DNA of 64,000 bases. It comes from Undibacterium piscinae (GTDB taxonomy: Bacteria; Pseudomonadota; Gammaproteobacteria; Burkholderiales; Burkholderiaceae_D). The notes beneath the pieces were generated by a model, which was given only the letters and a program-made list of their open reading frames with translations, was not told the DNA's origin and made no database searches. Shown piece after piece: positions 11,337 to 22,785 of the stretch. Position 1 is the first letter of the stretch, and each line of letters starts with the position of its first letter. Both the position numbers and the translations under genes were made by a program. The DNA lies in NCBI GenBank assembly GCA_003970805.2, contig CP051152.1:1240001-1304000 (forward strand), given 5' to 3'.

Positions 11337-11696
11337 TCACTCCCAATCCAGGGCGCCCTTTTTCCAGATATACCAAAAGCCCACCGCAAACTCAGCTATA
11401 AATCCGAGCATGACCAGAAAACCCATCCAGCCAAGATCACGCATAGCCATAGCCCACGGAAAGAAGAATGCCGTTTCCAAATCAAACAAAATAAATAGAA
11501 TCGCAACAAGATAGTAGCGCACATCAAACTTCATGCGAGCATCTTCAAACGCTTCAAAACCACACTCATACGGGGATGTTTTTTGGCTATCAGGCTTAAA
11601 TGGCGCAAGAACGCGACCCAAAACTTGCGGAACTACACCAACCGCAATGCCAACCAAAATAAAGAGAAGAACAGGGAAATAATTTTCGAGGTTCAC
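11337..11696 (-). CDS. nuoA: NADH-quinone oxidoreductase subunit A
   Basis: First gene of the complex I operon: a three-helix membrane subunit of 119 residues. The conserved loop [20 protein letters not shown] follows helix 1. I chose the GTG at 11696 (reads [11 protein letters not shown]) because homologues start at NLENYFP and an AGG lies about 9 nt upstream (AGGTATCCTAAC); the upstream in-frame ATG at 11738 would add 14 unconserved residues. tRNA-Leu ends about 130 bp upstream. Confidence 0.94.
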   Translation of the reverse strand: MNLENYFPVLLFILVGIAVGVVPQVLGRVLAPFKPDSQKTSPYECGFEAFEDARMKFDVRYYLVAILFILFDLETAFFFPWAMAMRDLGWMGFLVMLGFIAEFAVGFWYIWKKGALDWE

Positions 11697-11824
11697 GTTA
11701 GGATACCTGTAATTGAAGACCACATCGAAGTGGCACACTTTGAGATATCCGCCAAAAAATTAGCAAACCAAAATGACCACTTCCGAAACTGGGTTTTAAT
11801 CTAACAACCCAGCCCTATTTTTAT

Positions 11825-11909
11825 TGGTGCCGACGACGAGACTCGAACTCGTACAGCTTTCGCCACTACCCCCTCAAGATAGCGTGTCTACCAATTTCAC
11901 CACGTCGGC
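11825..11909 (-). tRNA. tRNA-Leu(GAG)
   Basis: An 85-nt class II tRNA with encoded CCA. The acceptor stem is GCCGACG pairing with CGTCGGC, followed by discriminator A. The anticodon stem CTATC/GGTAG encloses the loop TTGAGGG, placing anticodon GAG at positions 34-36. It has the long variable arm of tRNA-Leu and a TTCGAGTC T loop. It sits between secG and nuoA, a position conserved in Burkholderiales. Confidence 0.96.
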
Positions 11910-11994
11910 ATAAGCGCTGCATTCTACTCTCTTCAAGCCAATTGTTCAACGCACAATTGGGAAAATTCAACAATATTTTGCAGCGCAACACTAT

Positions 11995-12360
11995 TTACTT
12001 AGGAATTTGGCCTGATTGACCTACTGCACTAGCTGGCGCAGCCGTCGTAGCCGCAGCAGAAGCCGCTGCCGGAGCTGTTTTTACAGCAGATAAATTATCC
12101 ATAACGCCGACAGACGGAGTGCGATTACTACTAAGAAAAGTCAATGCCAGTGTCGCACCAAAGAAAATTGCCGCAGCAATACCGGTAGACTTAGAAAGAA
12201 AATTAGAGGAGCCAGTGGCACCAAAAAGACTACCGGAAGCACCAGAACCAAACGAAGCTCCCATATCAGCCCCCTTACCATGCTGCAACAAGACCAAGAG
12301 AATGATCGTCAATGCTGACAACACCTGCACAACTACTATCAATGTATAAAAATTTTGCAT
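11995..12360 (-). CDS. secG: Preprotein translocase subunit SecG
   Basis: Accessory membrane subunit of the SecYEG translocon, 121 residues with two transmembrane helices. The inter-helix region has the SecG signature LLQHGKGADMGASFGSGASG, then SLFGATGSSNFL. The C-terminus is an Ala-rich low-complexity tail typical of betaproteobacterial SecG. It lies 50 nt downstream of tpiA on the same strand and is probably co-transcribed with it. Confidence 0.96.
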   Translation of the reverse strand: MQNFYTLIVVVQVLSALTIILLVLLQHGKGADMGASFGSGASGSLFGATGSSNFLSKSTGIAAAIFFGATLALTFLSSNRTPSVGVMDNLSAVKTAPAAASAAATTAAPASAVGQSGQIPK

Positions 12361-12410
12361 TCCAAATACCCAGTTAAATTAATCAGTACACCAAAAACAA
12401 ACAACAATAC

Positions 12411-13157
12411 TTACACTGCATTGATAATAGCCAAGAAATCCGACGACTTCAGTGCCGCCCCCCCGATAAGCCCGCCGTCAATATCGGCCATTGCAAGCAA
12501 CTCTTTCGCATTCTCAGGTTTCATACTGCCGCCATACAGAATCCGAACCTTTTCAGCAATGGCAACACCGCGCGCAGCCAATTGCGCACGCAACACGGCA
12601 TGCACATCCTGCGCCATTTGTGGCGTGGCAGTCTTACCGGTGCCAATCGCCCAGACAGGCTCATAAGCAACAACAATCTTGGTCAAAGCCTCATCATCAA
12701 GAACATCGAGCACCGCTTGCAACTGAGCACTCACCACCGCATCAGTCTGCCCCAACTCACGCTGCTCAAGAGTCTCGCCAACACAAACGATAGGAGTAAT
12801 CCCGGCAGCCAAAGAGCGCAGCGTCTTTTCGGCAATTAAGCGATCCGATTCGTGATGATAGGCACGACGCTCTGAGTGGCCGACTATCACATACTTACAA
12901 GCGAAATCGGACAGCATTGCAGCGGAAATTTCACCGGTATAAGCACCGGATGCATGCATAGAGACATCCTGCCCGCCCCATGCAATCGGACTAGCCTCAA
13001 GCGCTTCGGCGCACTGCGCCAAATAAACGGCGGGAGCGCAGACCAAAACATCACAGGATTGCCCCGTCATGCCGACCTTAAGCTCCGCCAACAAGGCGGC
13101 ATTTGCAGCGAGGCTGCCATTCATTTTCCAATTACCTGCTATTAGTGTGCGGCGCAT
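12411..13157 (-). CDS. tpiA: Triosephosphate isomerase
   Basis: Interconverts dihydroxyacetone phosphate and glyceraldehyde-3-phosphate in the cytoplasm. It has 248 residues with the N-terminal [12 protein letters not shown] (catalytic Lys), the catalytic His in VIVGHSERR, the catalytic Glu in [17 protein letters not shown] (flexible loop 6) and the phosphate-binding YGGSMKPEN near the end. All catalytic residues are present. It precedes secG. Confidence 0.98.
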   Translation of the reverse strand: MRRTLIAGNWKMNGSLAANAALLAELKVGMTGQSCDVLVCAPAVYLAQCAEALEASPIAWGGQDVSMHASGAYTGEISAAMLSDFACKYVIVGHSERRAYHHESDRLIAEKTLRSLAAGITPIVCVGETLEQRELGQTDAVVSAQLQAVLDVLDDEALTKIVVAYEPVWAIGTGKTATPQMAQDVHAVLRAQLAARGVAIAEKVRILYGGSMKPENAKELLAMADIDGGLIGGAALKSSDFLAIINAV

Positions 13158-13345
13158 AGCGATCTAAAATTTTATTAACCGTCTATTGTATCCCGCCCAC
13201 CACAAGGGGGTCAAATTACGCAAGCCCGCTTATCAAAAAAATATTCAGAAAATATACCATCAAGGCAACAATCCCTGCCGCCAACATCACTTCCACAGAT
13301 ACGACTTACTCACCTCACGCGTATCAACATAGAAAGCGACGCTAT

Positions 13346-14323
13346 TTAAATTTCCAGCATAATCTTCCCGACATGCTGCCCACTCTCCATCAAAAGATGC
13401 GCCTGGGCAGCCTGCTCCAACGGAAACACCCGATAAATGACGGGCCTGATTTTTTCAGACTCAAATAAAGGCCAAACTCTTGCCAGCAACTGGCGAGCAA
13501 TTGCCGCCTTAAATTCTACCGAGCGCGGCCTTAGAGTAGAACCGGTGATACTCAGTCGCCGACGCAATACCTGTCCCATATCCAGCTCCGCACGAGCACC
13601 GCCAAGCAGGGCAATAATCGCAAGACGACCATCATCAGCAAGGCAGTTGATTTCACGCGGCAGGTAATCACCCGCCACCATATCCAAAATAACATCAACT
13701 CCCTTACCGGCGGTAAGCGATTTGACGACTTCAGAAAAATCCTCGGTGCGATAATTAATCCCACGCTCAGCACCCAAGCTTTCGGTAGCGCGACACTTTT
13801 CATCGCTGCCGGCGGTCGCAAATACCCTATGACCCAGCGCCGACGCAAGCTGAATCGCGGTCACGCCAATACCGGAAGTACCACCCTGCACCAACAAAGA
13901 CTCGCCGCTCGACAGGCGCGACAAGTCAAACACATTACTCCAGACAGTAAAATAATTCTCCGGCAACGACGCCGCCTCCAGCGCAGTTAATCCCTTAGGG
14001 ACAGGCAGGCATTGCCGAATTGGCGCAACACAATATTCAGCATAGCCACCACCCTGAACCAAGGCGCATACCAGATCGCCCAACTTAAAATCACAAGCTT
14101 CCAGGTCGCCACCAACTATTTCACCTGCAACTTCCAGGCCGGGCAAATCGGAAGCACCCGGAGGAACCGGATAATGCCCCATACGCTGAAATACATCAGG
14201 TCGATTGACGCCTGCTGCACGCACCTTGATTAAAAGTTCCCCTGGGCGCAACTCTGGCAGCGGCCGCTCGCACAACTGCAGCACTTCAGGCTTGCCATAT
14301 TTCGTGATTTCAATTGCACGCAT
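13346..14323 (-). CDS. NAD(P)H quinone oxidoreductase, PIG3-like zinc-independent MDR family
   Basis: Medium-chain dehydrogenase/reductase of 325 residues from the ATG at 14323 (MRAIEITKYG), preceded by AAGGGG. It has a GroES-like N-domain and a Rossmann nucleotide motif QGGTSGIGVTAIQLASALG near residue 145. The Zn-ligand cysteines of alcohol dehydrogenases are absent, which fits the PIG3/quinone reductase branch. It is the usual neighbour between pnp and tpiA in Burkholderiales. The exact substrate is unknown. A strong terminator separates it from upstream pnp. Confidence 0.9.
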   Translation of the reverse strand: MRAIEITKYGKPEVLQLCERPLPELRPGELLIKVRAAGVNRPDVFQRMGHYPVPPGASDLPGLEVAGEIVGGDLEACDFKLGDLVCALVQGGGYAEYCVAPIRQCLPVPKGLTALEAASLPENYFTVWSNVFDLSRLSSGESLLVQGGTSGIGVTAIQLASALGHRVFATAGSDEKCRATESLGAERGINYRTEDFSEVVKSLTAGKGVDVILDMVAGDYLPREINCLADDGRLAIIALLGGARAELDMGQVLRRRLSITGSTLRPRSVEFKAAIARQLLARVWPLFESEKIRPVIYRVFPLEQAAQAHLLMESGQHVGKIMLEI

Positions 14324-14360
14324 CAATTTACCCCTTGAAAAATACCATTTAAAAAATAAA

Positions 14361-14390
14361 AAGCCGTACGCATGTAAATGCGTACGGCTT
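14361..14390 (-). terminator. Rho-independent terminator after pnp
   Basis: AAGCCGTACGCAT and ATGCGTACGGCTT form a perfect 13-bp stem around a GTAA loop. A-rich sequence on the left and TTTT on the right make it usable on both strands. On the minus strand it follows pnp and precedes the quinone oxidoreductase gene. Confidence 0.85.
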
Positions 14391-14447
14391 TTGCACAATC
14401 ATCAATAACCAGTGGCGATGAATGACCAGCACTCATCACTCAAATTA

Positions 14448-16586
14448 TTACTGCTGGGCTTCTTGTGCTTGCGGCTGAGTTTCCGCTTCAGCGGCTGCAG
14501 CTTTCATCGACAACTTAAAGCGACCGCGATCATCTGTTTCCAGAACTTTCACTTTCACTTGCTGACCTTCTTTAAGGTAGTCAGCAACGGCATTGACACG
14601 CTCATTGGCAATCTGGCTGATGTGCAACAAACCATCTTTACCCGGCATGATTTGTACGATAGCCCCGAAATCCAACAATTTCAGGACAGTGCCTTCATAG
14701 ACCTTGCCGACTTCAACTTCAGCTGTCAATTCCTGAATGCGACGCTTGGCTTCCTGACCAGCGGCAGCATCAACTGAAGCGATGGTAACAACACCCTCGT
14801 CGCTAATGTCGATTTGCGTACCAGTTTCTTCCGTCAGGGCACGAATTACCGCACCGCCCTTACCGATAACGTCACGGATTTTTTCAGGATTGATCTTCAC
14901 AGTGATCAGGCGAGGAGCGAAATCGGACAACTCAGCCTTACCATGAGGAACCGCTTTCTGCATTTCACCCAGAATATGCACGCGGCCTTCTTTAGCTTGC
15001 GCCAAAGCGACCTTCATGATTTCCTTGGTAATACCCTGGATTTTGATATCCATTTGCAGAGCAGTAATACCTTCTGCGGTACCGGCTACTTTAAAGTCCA
15101 TATCACCCAGATGATCTTCATCACCCAAGATATCCGTCAAGACGGCAAATTTATTACCTTCTTTGATCAGACCCATGGCGATACCAGCGACGTGCGCTTT
15201 CATAGGCACACCAGCATCCATCAGAGCCAGGCAACCACCGCAAACCGATGCCATCGAAGAGGAACCGTTAGACTCAGTAATTTCCGACACCAGGCGTACG
15301 GAATAACTAAAGTCTTCCGCTGCAGGCATAGCCGCGAGCAAAGCACGCTTAGCCAAACGGCCGTGACCAATTTCACGACGCTTAGGCGTACCAACACGAC
15401 CGGTTTCACCAGTAGCGAACGGAGGCATATTGTAATGCAGCATGAAGCGGTCAGTAAATTCACCCATCAAGGCGTCAATTTTTTGCTCGTCACGCGCAGT
15501 ACCCAGAGTGGCAATGACCAAAGCCTGAGTTTCACCACGGGTAAACAATGCGGTACCGTGAGTGCGTGGCAACACGCCTGTACGGATAGAGATAGGACGC
15601 ACAGTGCGTGTATCACGACCGTCGATACGTGGCTCACCCTCAAGAATCTGCGAGCGAACAATCTTCGCCTCTAGGTCAAACATAACGTTACTAACGTCAG
15701 CTGAATTTGGCGCATCAACACCGGCAGCGGCAGATTGCTCAGCCAATGCAGCGGAGATCGCGGCAGTAGCGGATTTCAATTGCTCAGTGCGGGCTTGCTT
15801 TTCTTTAATCTGATACGCAGCGCGCAACAATGGCTCAGCCACTGCAGTTACCTGTGCGATCAAAGTTTCATTCTTAGCAGCCGGAGCCCATTGAACTTCT
15901 GGCTTACCACCATCAGCAACCAGATCATGAATCGCATCAATCACTGCCTTCATTTGCTCATGGCCGTAAACAACCGCGCCCAGCATGATTTCCTCGGACA
16001 GCACTTTGGCTTCAGATTCAACCATCATGACCGCTTGCTCAGTACCAGCGACAACCAGATCCATCTCCGATAATTTCAACTGGCTTGCAGTTGGATTCAA
16101 GACATAAGCGCCATCGATATAACCAACGCGCGCGGCGCCAATCGGACCATTAAACGGAATGCCGGAAACGCAGATTGCAGCGGATGCGCCTATCATGGCA
16201 GCGATATCCGGATCAATCTCAGGATTAACCGACAACACATGAATAATTACCTGAACTTCATTGAGGTAACCTTCAGGGAACAAAGGACGGATAGGACGAT
16301 CGATCAAACGCGATGTCAGCGTTTCCTTTTCAGACGGACGGCCTTCACGCTTGAAGAAACCACCCGGAATACGGCCCGCCGCATAGGTTTTTTCCATGTA
16401 ATCAACTGTCAGCGGGAAAAAATCCTGACCTGGTTTTGCATCTTTTTTGGCGACAACAGTAGCCAAAACAACGGTATCTTCAATCGAGACCAATACTGCA
16501 CCGGACGCTTGGCGAGCGATTTCGCCAGTTTCCAGGGTAACTTGATGTTGACCGTACTGGAAGGTTTTCGTAACTTTATTAAACAC
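14448..16586 (-). CDS. pnp: Polyribonucleotide nucleotidyltransferase (PNPase)
   Basis: 3'-5' phosphorolytic exoribonuclease of the RNA degradosome. From the GTG at 16586 (reads [20 protein letters not shown]) it is 712 residues; AGGA lies 7 nt upstream, and homologues begin at MFNKV. It has two RNase PH domains (catalytic region [10 protein letters not shown], near residue 430), a KH domain ([20 protein letters not shown]) and a C-terminal S1 domain ([20 protein letters not shown]). It is downstream of rpsO, the classical rpsO-pnp pair. Confidence 0.97.
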   Translation of the reverse strand: MFNKVTKTFQYGQHQVTLETGEIARQASGAVLVSIEDTVVLATVVAKKDAKPGQDFFPLTVDYMEKTYAAGRIPGGFFKREGRPSEKETLTSRLIDRPIRPLFPEGYLNEVQVIIHVLSVNPEIDPDIAAMIGASAAICVSGIPFNGPIGAARVGYIDGAYVLNPTASQLKLSEMDLVVAGTEQAVMMVESEAKVLSEEIMLGAVVYGHEQMKAVIDAIHDLVADGGKPEVQWAPAAKNETLIAQVTAVAEPLLRAAYQIKEKQARTEQLKSATAAISAALAEQSAAAGVDAPNSADVSNVMFDLEAKIVRSQILEGEPRIDGRDTRTVRPISIRTGVLPRTHGTALFTRGETQALVIATLGTARDEQKIDALMGEFTDRFMLHYNMPPFATGETGRVGTPKRREIGHGRLAKRALLAAMPAAEDFSYSVRLVSEITESNGSSSMASVCGGCLALMDAGVPMKAHVAGIAMGLIKEGNKFAVLTDILGDEDHLGDMDFKVAGTAEGITALQMDIKIQGITKEIMKVALAQAKEGRVHILGEMQKAVPHGKAELSDFAPRLITVKINPEKIRDVIGKGGAVIRALTEETGTQIDISDEGVVTIASVDAAAGQEAKRRIQELTAEVEVGKVYEGTVLKLLDFGAIVQIMPGKDGLLHISQIANERVNAVADYLKEGQQVKVKVLETDDRGRFKLSMKAAAAEAETQPQAQEAQQ

Positions 16587-16762
16587 AATATATCCTTTCG
16601 AATTTTCCAACAGATTTTCAGGCGCTGTCGTTCACCTCACCACAAGCAGCCAGGCGGCCACCCTATTACTTCTTACAAACCACCTACAAACCATCTACAA
16701 ACTTAATAAACAAATACAAAACAACACCAACACAAGCTTCATTAGCAAAACACCAGATAAGC

Positions 16763-16799
16763 AAAAAGCCTGCGTCAGCTAAACTGAGGCAGGCTTTTT
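16763..16799 (-). terminator. Terminator/attenuator between rpsO and pnp
   Basis: AAAAAGCCTGC and GCAGGCTTTTT flank a smaller TCAG/CTGA extension around a CTAAA loop, with poly-A and poly-T on either side. It lies 30 nt past the rpsO stop. As in the classical rpsO-pnp operon it probably makes rpsO expression exceed pnp, with pnp having readthrough or its own promoter (inference). Confidence 0.85.
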
Positions 16800-16830
16800 A
16801 CTATAAATTATTTGCTAAAATCAGCAAGAA

Positions 16831-17100
16831 TTACTTACGCAAGCCGAGTTTTTCGATCAGTGAGCGATAGCGATTCAAGTCTTTACCCTTCAGGTAAGAC
16901 AGCAAGCTCTTACGACGGTTAACCATCATAATCAAACCACGACGTGAGTGGTGATCTTTATTGTGCGCTTTGAAGTGGCCGTTCAGGTCGTTGATGCGAG
17001 CAGTCAACAACGCAACTTGCACTTCTGGAGATCCGGTGTCGTTTTGACCGCGGGCATTGTCCGCAACGATAGCGGCCTTTGCTGTTTTTTCAATAGTCAT
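16831..17100 (-). CDS. rpsO: 30S ribosomal protein S15
   Basis: Primary 16S-binding protein of the small subunit platform, 89 residues, normal length. Conserved sequence includes [20 protein letters not shown] and the [19 protein letters not shown] 16S-contacting helix. ATG at 17100 is preceded by AAAGGAAA. It stands immediately upstream of pnp. Confidence 0.98.
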   Translation of the reverse strand: MTIEKTAKAAIVADNARGQNDTGSPEVQVALLTARINDLNGHFKAHNKDHHSRRGLIMMVNRRKSLLSYLKGKDLNRYRSLIEKLGLRK

Positions 17101-17335
17101 GATTTTCCTTTTACATGCGGTAATAAGAGTAAATATTTAACCCTCATTATCGTGCCTACATTTACAAGATAACAATCCCATCGGAATGATGAGATCTGCG
17201 ACTATAACATAAAATTTTTGTTATTTCAAACTTCAAGAGCATGGCACTGCCATTGCACGAGGAAAATCGATCTCTACCGACCAATATCTCCTCATGCGAT
17301 CGCCCGCGCAAATAATGCCGCGGCAATGCCTAAGC

Positions 17336-18874
17336 TTAGATTTGCGGATTCAACTTTTCCGATTTTGAATGCAACTTATTCAGCGCCGACAAATAGGCCT
17401 TGGCAGATGCCACCACGATATCAGGGTCAGCACCGACACCGTTGACGATACGCCCGGCTTTAGACAAGCGCATCGTTACTTCACCCTGAGACTGGGTGCC
17501 AGTGGTAATGGCATTGACCGAGAATAACAATAATTCGGCGCCGCTTTGGACTTTCGATTCTATCGCATTGACAATAGCGTCAACCGGGCCATTACCAGTC
17601 GCTTCACAACTAAGCTCACTCCCCTCGATGGAGAAGATCACCTTGGCAGTCGGACGCTCGCCGGTCTCGGAGTGCTGCGCCAAAGAGACGTAGCGATACT
17701 GCTCATTGCCTTGCGAATGCTCTTCCGCCGATACCAAAGACATGATGTCTTCGTCAAAAATTTCAGATTTTTTATCCGCCAATTCTTTAAAGCGGGTAAA
17801 TGCCGCATTCACTTCCGCTTCGGATTCCAGTGCTATACCCAACTCTTGCAGACGCTGTTTAAACGCATTACGGCCAGACAACTTGCCGAGCACTATCTTA
17901 TTTGCGGACCAGCCTACATCTTCGGCACGCATGATTTCATAGGTATCACGCGCCTTGAGAATGCCATCCTGATGGATGCCCGATGCGTGCGCAAACGCGT
18001 TAGCGCCAACGACGGCCTTATTTGGCTGCACAGTGAAACCGGTGATTTGCGAGACTAATTTTGAGGTAGCAACGATCTGCGTAGTATCGATACCAAAATC
18101 AAGATTGAAATAATCCTTACGGGTACGCACCGCCATCACAATTTCTTCCAGCGCGGTATTGCCGGCGCGTTCACCAAGGCCGTTAATGGTGCACTCAACC
18201 TGGCGAGCGCCGCCTATCATCACGCCAGCCAAAGAGTTAGCCACAGCCATACCCAAATCGTTATGGCAATGCACGGACCAGATCACCTTATCGGAATTAG
18301 GGATGCGTTCACGCAAAGTCTTGAGGGTATTACCGTACAACTCAGGGACGCCATAACCAACCGTGTCGGCGAAGTTAATCGTGGTAGCACCTTCCTTGAT
18401 GACTGCCTCAATCACGCGACACAGGAAATCGATATCCGAGCGGCTCGCATCTTCCGGGCTAAATTCAACATCGTCGGTAAAGGTACGGGCATAACGCACT
18501 GCCTGCTTGGCCTGCTCCAGCACCTGATCCGGACTCATGCGCAACTTCATTTCCATGTGCAAAGGAGAGGTGGCGATGAAGGTGTGGATACGCTTGCGCT
18601 CGGCACCGGCCAAAGCTTCCGCGGCACGCGCGATGTCGCGGTCATTGGCGCGCGACAAGGAGCAGATAATTGGTTCCCGCACAGCAAGAGAGATCGCCTT
18701 GATAGACTCAAAATCACCCACTGAAGCGGCTGCAAATCCAGCCTCAATCACATCGACCTTCAGGCGCTCCAGTTGACGCGCAATGCGGACTTTTTCGTCC
18801 TTGGTCATTGATGCGCCGGGCGATTGTTCGCCATCACGCAAGGTGGTATCAAATATGATGAGTTTGTCTGCCAT
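17336..18874 (-). CDS. leuA: 2-isopropylmalate synthase
   Basis: First committed step of leucine biosynthesis: condenses acetyl-CoA with 2-oxoisovalerate. From the ATG at 18874 ([20 protein letters not shown]) it is 512 residues; CCGGAGAG lies just upstream, so the longer start at 18901 was rejected. It has a TIM-barrel catalytic domain with the metal-binding HCHNDLGMA motif and a C-terminal leucine-binding regulatory domain ([20 protein letters not shown] region). Next upstream is pssA, a common Burkholderiales neighbour. Confidence 0.96.
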   Translation of the reverse strand: MADKLIIFDTTLRDGEQSPGASMTKDEKVRIARQLERLKVDVIEAGFAAASVGDFESIKAISLAVREPIICSLSRANDRDIARAAEALAGAERKRIHTFIATSPLHMEMKLRMSPDQVLEQAKQAVRYARTFTDDVEFSPEDASRSDIDFLCRVIEAVIKEGATTINFADTVGYGVPELYGNTLKTLRERIPNSDKVIWSVHCHNDLGMAVANSLAGVMIGGARQVECTINGLGERAGNTALEEIVMAVRTRKDYFNLDFGIDTTQIVATSKLVSQITGFTVQPNKAVVGANAFAHASGIHQDGILKARDTYEIMRAEDVGWSANKIVLGKLSGRNAFKQRLQELGIALESEAEVNAAFTRFKELADKKSEIFDEDIMSLVSAEEHSQGNEQYRYVSLAQHSETGERPTAKVIFSIEGSELSCEATGNGPVDAIVNAIESKVQSGAELLLFSVNAITTGTQSQGEVTMRLSKAGRIVNGVGADPDIVVASAKAYLSALNKLHSKSEKLNPQI

Positions 18875-19198
18875 GTCTGCTCTCCGGAGGATTAAATGCA
18901 AAAAGTAAAGATTGAAATGCTAGTTAGCTTGCTCTGAATACTCTTATGCCTATCCTTGCAAGACGCACATGGATGAGGTGACTACTCAGATTGTGGGGGT
19001 ATGAGATTTAGCGCGTTACCGCACTAGTAGATTTAGCGCTGTTAGCGCTGTCAGTGCCAGTAGCGACAGCAGACCTGATAGGCCTGCCTGAGCTGGTGTA
19101 ACGAGAGATGTGGATGCAAAGTTCATTGGACGACTATAAACGCGATTGCATAAAAGTGCAAGAATTTATGGCAGCGTTTAGTCCGGTAGGGCAAAAAA
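18875..19198 (-). other. leuA upstream region without a gene
   Basis: About 320 bp between the pssA terminator and leuA. It contains small inverted repeats (AGCGCTGTTAGCGCT at about 19035-19050) but no clear attenuator with a leucine-rich leader peptide. The leuA promoter should lie here. I see no gene. Confidence 0.5.
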
Positions 19199-19223
19199 AA
19201 ATCCACGCAGATCGCGTGGATTT
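19199..19223 (-). terminator. Rho-independent terminator after pssA
   Basis: AAATCCACGC pairs with GCGTGGATTT around AGATC; on the minus strand it is followed by eight T (A-run at 19193-19200 on plus). It sits about 48 nt past the pssA stop and separates pssA from leuA. Confidence 0.85.
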
Positions 19224-19268
19224 AGTGACTGCTTTTAGTAACTGCTTTTGGTAACTGCTTTTGGTAAC
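19224..19268. repeat. Short tandem repeat, 13-bp units
   Basis: Three to four imperfect copies of the unit AGTAACTGCTTTT/GGTAACTGCTTTT lie directly between the pssA stop and its terminator. No coding potential is seen. Probably slippage-generated. Confidence 0.7.
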
Positions 19269-19270
19269 GG

Positions 19271-20128
19271 TTACTTGTCGTGATGATCTATCGTAGTTTG
19301 CACTATGCTGATAGGGCGACCGCTGCGCCAGCGCCACAACAATACCGCATAACCCGAGAGGCCATACAAGACAAACAGACCGAATAAAATTTTCGGCGGA
19401 TCACTGACTATCGCCACATAGCCAAGCACGATCAAAAATGGCGCAACAAACGGCACGGCCTTACGTAGATTGACGTCCTTAAAACTATAAAACGGCACGT
19501 TAGTCACCATCGTCAAACCGGCAAACAAGGTAATGCTCCAGGCACTCCAGCTCAACTCCGCTCCCTTGAAATGCAGATCTTCCATCAACAGGATAAAGCC
19601 AGCGACCAGGGCGGCAGCAGCCGGGCTAGGCAAGCCCTGAAAATAACGCTTATCGACCACCGCAATATTGGTATTGAAACGCGCCAAGCGCAAGGCGGCG
19701 CAAGCGCAATACACAAACGCTGATATCCAGCCCAACTTACCCATACCTTTGAGTGACCACTCAAACACCACCAAGGCCGGTGCCGCCCCAAAGGAAATCA
19801 TATCGGACAAACTATCGTATTGGGCACCAAACTCGCTCTGGGTATTGGTCATACGCGCCACCCGTCCATCGAGGCTATCAAGGACCATGGCGGCAAAAAT
19901 AGCGTAAGCGGAATGTTCAAAGCGCTGGGTCATCGCCATCACGACGGCATAAAAGCCGCAAAATAAGGCGGCCGTGGTAAAGGCGTTAGGCAGCAGGTAG
20001 ATACCGCGGCGCGGCTTAACGGGCGAATCTAGCTCATCGCCACTCATTGCAGCCTGCTTGTTTTTTCTGGCGCCACGGGGAAATAACTTGAAGCTGCCCT
20101 TGGGCTGACGTTTTTTAAATGATGACAT
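19271..20128 (-). CDS. pssA: CDP-diacylglycerol--serine O-phosphatidyltransferase
   Basis: Makes phosphatidylserine from CDP-diacylglycerol and serine at the inner membrane (precursor of phosphatidylethanolamine). It has 285 residues. The CDP-alcohol phosphotransferase motif is DSLDGRVARMTNTQSEFGAQ followed by YDSLSDM (DGxxARxxxxxxxxGxxxDSxxD pattern), and there are about eight hydrophobic helices. The N-terminus is basic. It is the subclass II (membrane) type. Located upstream of leuA. Confidence 0.95.
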   Translation of the reverse strand: MSSFKKRQPKGSFKLFPRGARKNKQAAMSGDELDSPVKPRRGIYLLPNAFTTAALFCGFYAVVMAMTQRFEHSAYAIFAAMVLDSLDGRVARMTNTQSEFGAQYDSLSDMISFGAAPALVVFEWSLKGMGKLGWISAFVYCACAALRLARFNTNIAVVDKRYFQGLPSPAAAALVAGFILLMEDLHFKGAELSWSAWSITLFAGLTMVTNVPFYSFKDVNLRKAVPFVAPFLIVLGYVAIVSDPPKILFGLFVLYGLSGYAVLLWRWRSGRPISIVQTTIDHHDK

Positions 20129-20339
20129 GCGTCTATTCTATGAAGATGAGGGTAGCGAGGCGATCGCAGCGAAGTAATCGCACCTGCCAGACGATGGCAA
20201 GGCGACGTAGAGGCTGGAGTATAACCGCGATTTGGATGAAGTAAAACCATGACGGCCAATACGAGCCTATTTCTCCTGCGGTCTATAGTTGACCAACGCT
20301 AACAGAAGCTGGCATTACAGATACCCGAAGGCGCAATGT

Positions 20340-20381
20340 GGATGCGACCCGCAGAGCAAAAATCCTCTGCGGGCCGCATCC
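20340..20381 (-). terminator. Long stem-loop downstream of acs
   Basis: GGATGCGACCCGCAGAG and CTCTGCGGGCCGCATCC form a 17-bp stem with one mismatch around a CAAAAAT loop, 31 nt past the acs stop. There is no clean T-run after it on the minus strand, so a classical intrinsic terminator is uncertain; it may be a 3' stabilising or Rho-assisted structure. Confidence 0.55.
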
Positions 20382-20411
20382 GTATTACGTTTTCATTTCA
20401 AAGGTCTAGCT

Positions 20412-22394
20412 TTATAGTGCTTGCTTGAGCTGATCCAGAATTGCCGGATTTTCCAGAGTGGAGATATCCTGGGTAATCTGCTCGCCTTTCGCCAATACAC
20501 GCAACAAACGACGCATGATTTTGCCGGAACGCGTTTTTGGCAGATTGTCGCCGAAACGAATTTCTTTCGGTTTGGCGATCGGGCCGATTTCCTTGGCGAC
20601 CCAGTTGCGCAATTCCGTCGCAATTTGCTTAGCCTCATCACCGGTAGGACGGCTGCGTTTCAAGACCACGAAGGCACAGATCGATTCACCGGTAGTGTCA
20701 TCAGGCTTACCAACCACGGCAGCTTCAGCCACCATAGGATGCGCGACCAATGCCGATTCAATTTCCATGGTGCCCATGCGGTGACCGGAAACATTCAGTA
20801 CATCGTCGATACGACCGGTGATCGTGAAATAACCCGTGTCTTTATTACGGATCGCGCCATCGCCGGCCAGGTACACCTTGCCGCCGAATTCTTCCGGGAA
20901 ATAACTCTTCTTGAAGCGTTCGTCATCGCCCCAGATAGTACGTATCATCGAAGGCCATGGACGCTTGACCACCAGAATACCGCCCTGCCCGTTCGGCAGA
21001 TCATGGCCGGTTTCATCAACGATCGCGGCCATAATGCCCGGCAAAGGCAGCGTGCAGGAACCTGGCACCAGCGGTGTAGCGCCCGGCAAAGGCGACATCA
21101 TGTGACCACCGGTTTCGGTTTGCCAGAAGGTATCGACTACCGGACATTTTTCGCCGCCGATGTTTTTGTAATACCACATCCAGGCTTCCGGATTGATAGG
21201 CTCACCGACCGAGCCAAGCAAGCGCAGCGAGGATAAATCGTATTTGTTCGGATGGATATTGGCGTCACCATCGGCCGCCTTGATCAGCGAACGGATCGCG
21301 GTAGGCGCGGTGTAGAAAATCGTTGCCTTATGCTTTTGTATCATGTCCCAGAAACGACCGGCGTTCGGGTAAGTAGGAATGCCCTCAAACACGATCTCGG
21401 TAGAGCCAACAGCCAACGGTCCATAAGTGATATAGGTATGACCGGTGACCCAGCCGATATCGGCGGTACACCAAAATACATCGCTAGGCTTGATGTCGAA
21501 AGTCCACTTCATGGTCAGCATCGCCCACAGCAGATAGCCGCCGGACGAATGTTGTACGCCTTTTGGCTTACCGGTAGAGCCAGAAGTGTACAGAATGAAC
21601 AGAGGATGCTCGGCACTAACCCATTCAGGTTCGCAGACATCGGATTGCCCTGCAACCAGTTCGTGCATCCACAGATCACGACCAGCGCTCATGGAAATAT
21701 TGCCGGCGGTACGTTTGTAGACCACGACGTTTTTGATTTTTTCGCAGTCGCCCAGCGCCAGCGCTTCATCGACAATCGCTTTCAAAGGCAAATGCTTGCC
21801 GCCGCGCACTTGCTCGTCTGCGGTAATGACAGCCACCGCGCCAACGTCAACGATACGCTCTTGCAGGGATTTCGCCGAGAACCCGCCAAATACCACAGAG
21901 TGCGTCGCGCCGATACGGGCACAAGCTTGCATCGCCACCACGCCTTCGACCGACATAGGCATGTAGATCACCACGCGATCACCCTTGCCTACGCCCAACG
22001 ACTTAAGGCCATTGGCAAACTGACAGACTTTCTGATGCAATTGCTGATAACTGACTTTAGTGACTTCGCCACCGTCAGATTCAAAAATTACCGCGGTCTT
22101 GTCGCCCAGGCCTTTTTGCAGATTGACGTCGAGACAGTTGTAAGAGACATTGAGCAAACCGTCTTCAAACCATTTATACAGCGGCGCCTGCGACTCATCT
22201 AAGGTAGTCGTGAAGGGCTTATGCCAATGCAGATTTTCTCGCGCCAGCCTGGCCCAGAAACCTTCATAATCCTGTTCCGCCTCGGCGCATAGCGTGCGGT
22301 AGGCATCCATACCCGAAATAGTGGCATCTGCGGCAAAAGCCGCCGGTGGAGGGAAAATACGTGATTCAGTTTTTGCAGCGTCGAGGTCTGACAT
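20412..22394 (-). CDS. acs: Acetyl-coenzyme A synthetase
   Basis: AMP-forming acetate activation: acetate + ATP + CoA to acetyl-CoA. It has 660 residues, a full ANL-superfamily enzyme. Motifs include the P-loop-like [31 protein letters not shown], and the C-terminal [13 protein letters not shown] whose Lys is the conserved acetylation/deacetylation control site. GGAGATATCA precedes the ATG. It is divergent from the fumarase gene. Confidence 0.97.
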   Translation of the reverse strand: MSDLDAAKTESRIFPPPAAFAADATISGMDAYRTLCAEAEQDYEGFWARLARENLHWHKPFTTTLDESQAPLYKWFEDGLLNVSYNCLDVNLQKGLGDKTAVIFESDGGEVTKVSYQQLHQKVCQFANGLKSLGVGKGDRVVIYMPMSVEGVVAMQACARIGATHSVVFGGFSAKSLQERIVDVGAVAVITADEQVRGGKHLPLKAIVDEALALGDCEKIKNVVVYKRTAGNISMSAGRDLWMHELVAGQSDVCEPEWVSAEHPLFILYTSGSTGKPKGVQHSSGGYLLWAMLTMKWTFDIKPSDVFWCTADIGWVTGHTYITYGPLAVGSTEIVFEGIPTYPNAGRFWDMIQKHKATIFYTAPTAIRSLIKAADGDANIHPNKYDLSSLRLLGSVGEPINPEAWMWYYKNIGGEKCPVVDTFWQTETGGHMMSPLPGATPLVPGSCTLPLPGIMAAIVDETGHDLPNGQGGILVVKRPWPSMIRTIWGDDERFKKSYFPEEFGGKVYLAGDGAIRNKDTGYFTITGRIDDVLNVSGHRMGTMEIESALVAHPMVAEAAVVGKPDDTTGESICAFVVLKRSRPTGDEAKQIATELRNWVAKEIGPIAKPKEIRFGDNLPKTRSGKIMRRLLRVLAKGEQITQDISTLENPAILDQLKQAL

Positions 22395-22785
22395 TGATAT
22401 CTCCAGCTTGGTGTTGTTTGTTTTGGTTTGGTTTGCTTTGAAACGTCATACATGAAATAAACAGCATCACATTAGCCGCGCAGACTTACCCAAGCCTTAC
22501 GCCAGCAGTGTTTAATTGATAATACCACAACAATACCATTTCTTTATGCAATTCCAGTTCGCCTGAGCAGAGTGTAAAATGTCGACTTTTCTGCAAACCA
22601 AGTCAGAATCCGGCATTTTTGCTGCGCTTTTTTCTACGGAAAACCACTTTTTTCTTCTGAAAAAATCTTGCATAGCACTCGCCCTACATGACATTTGGCG
22701 CACTTTCTCGACCCGAATTTGCAACACAGACCTAGCTTTTTCCGTATCTTAAGTATTCATTTTTTACCTAGCCCAGAGCCAAATC
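22395..22785. promoter_or_regulatory. Divergent promoter region between acs and fumarase
   Basis: A 391-bp AT-rich spacer between the divergent starts of acs and the fumarase gene. Near acs there is a repetitive TTTGGTTTGGTTTGC stretch (about 22415-22440). No gene is supported. Both promoters must lie here, but I cannot place -10/-35 elements with confidence. Confidence 0.5.
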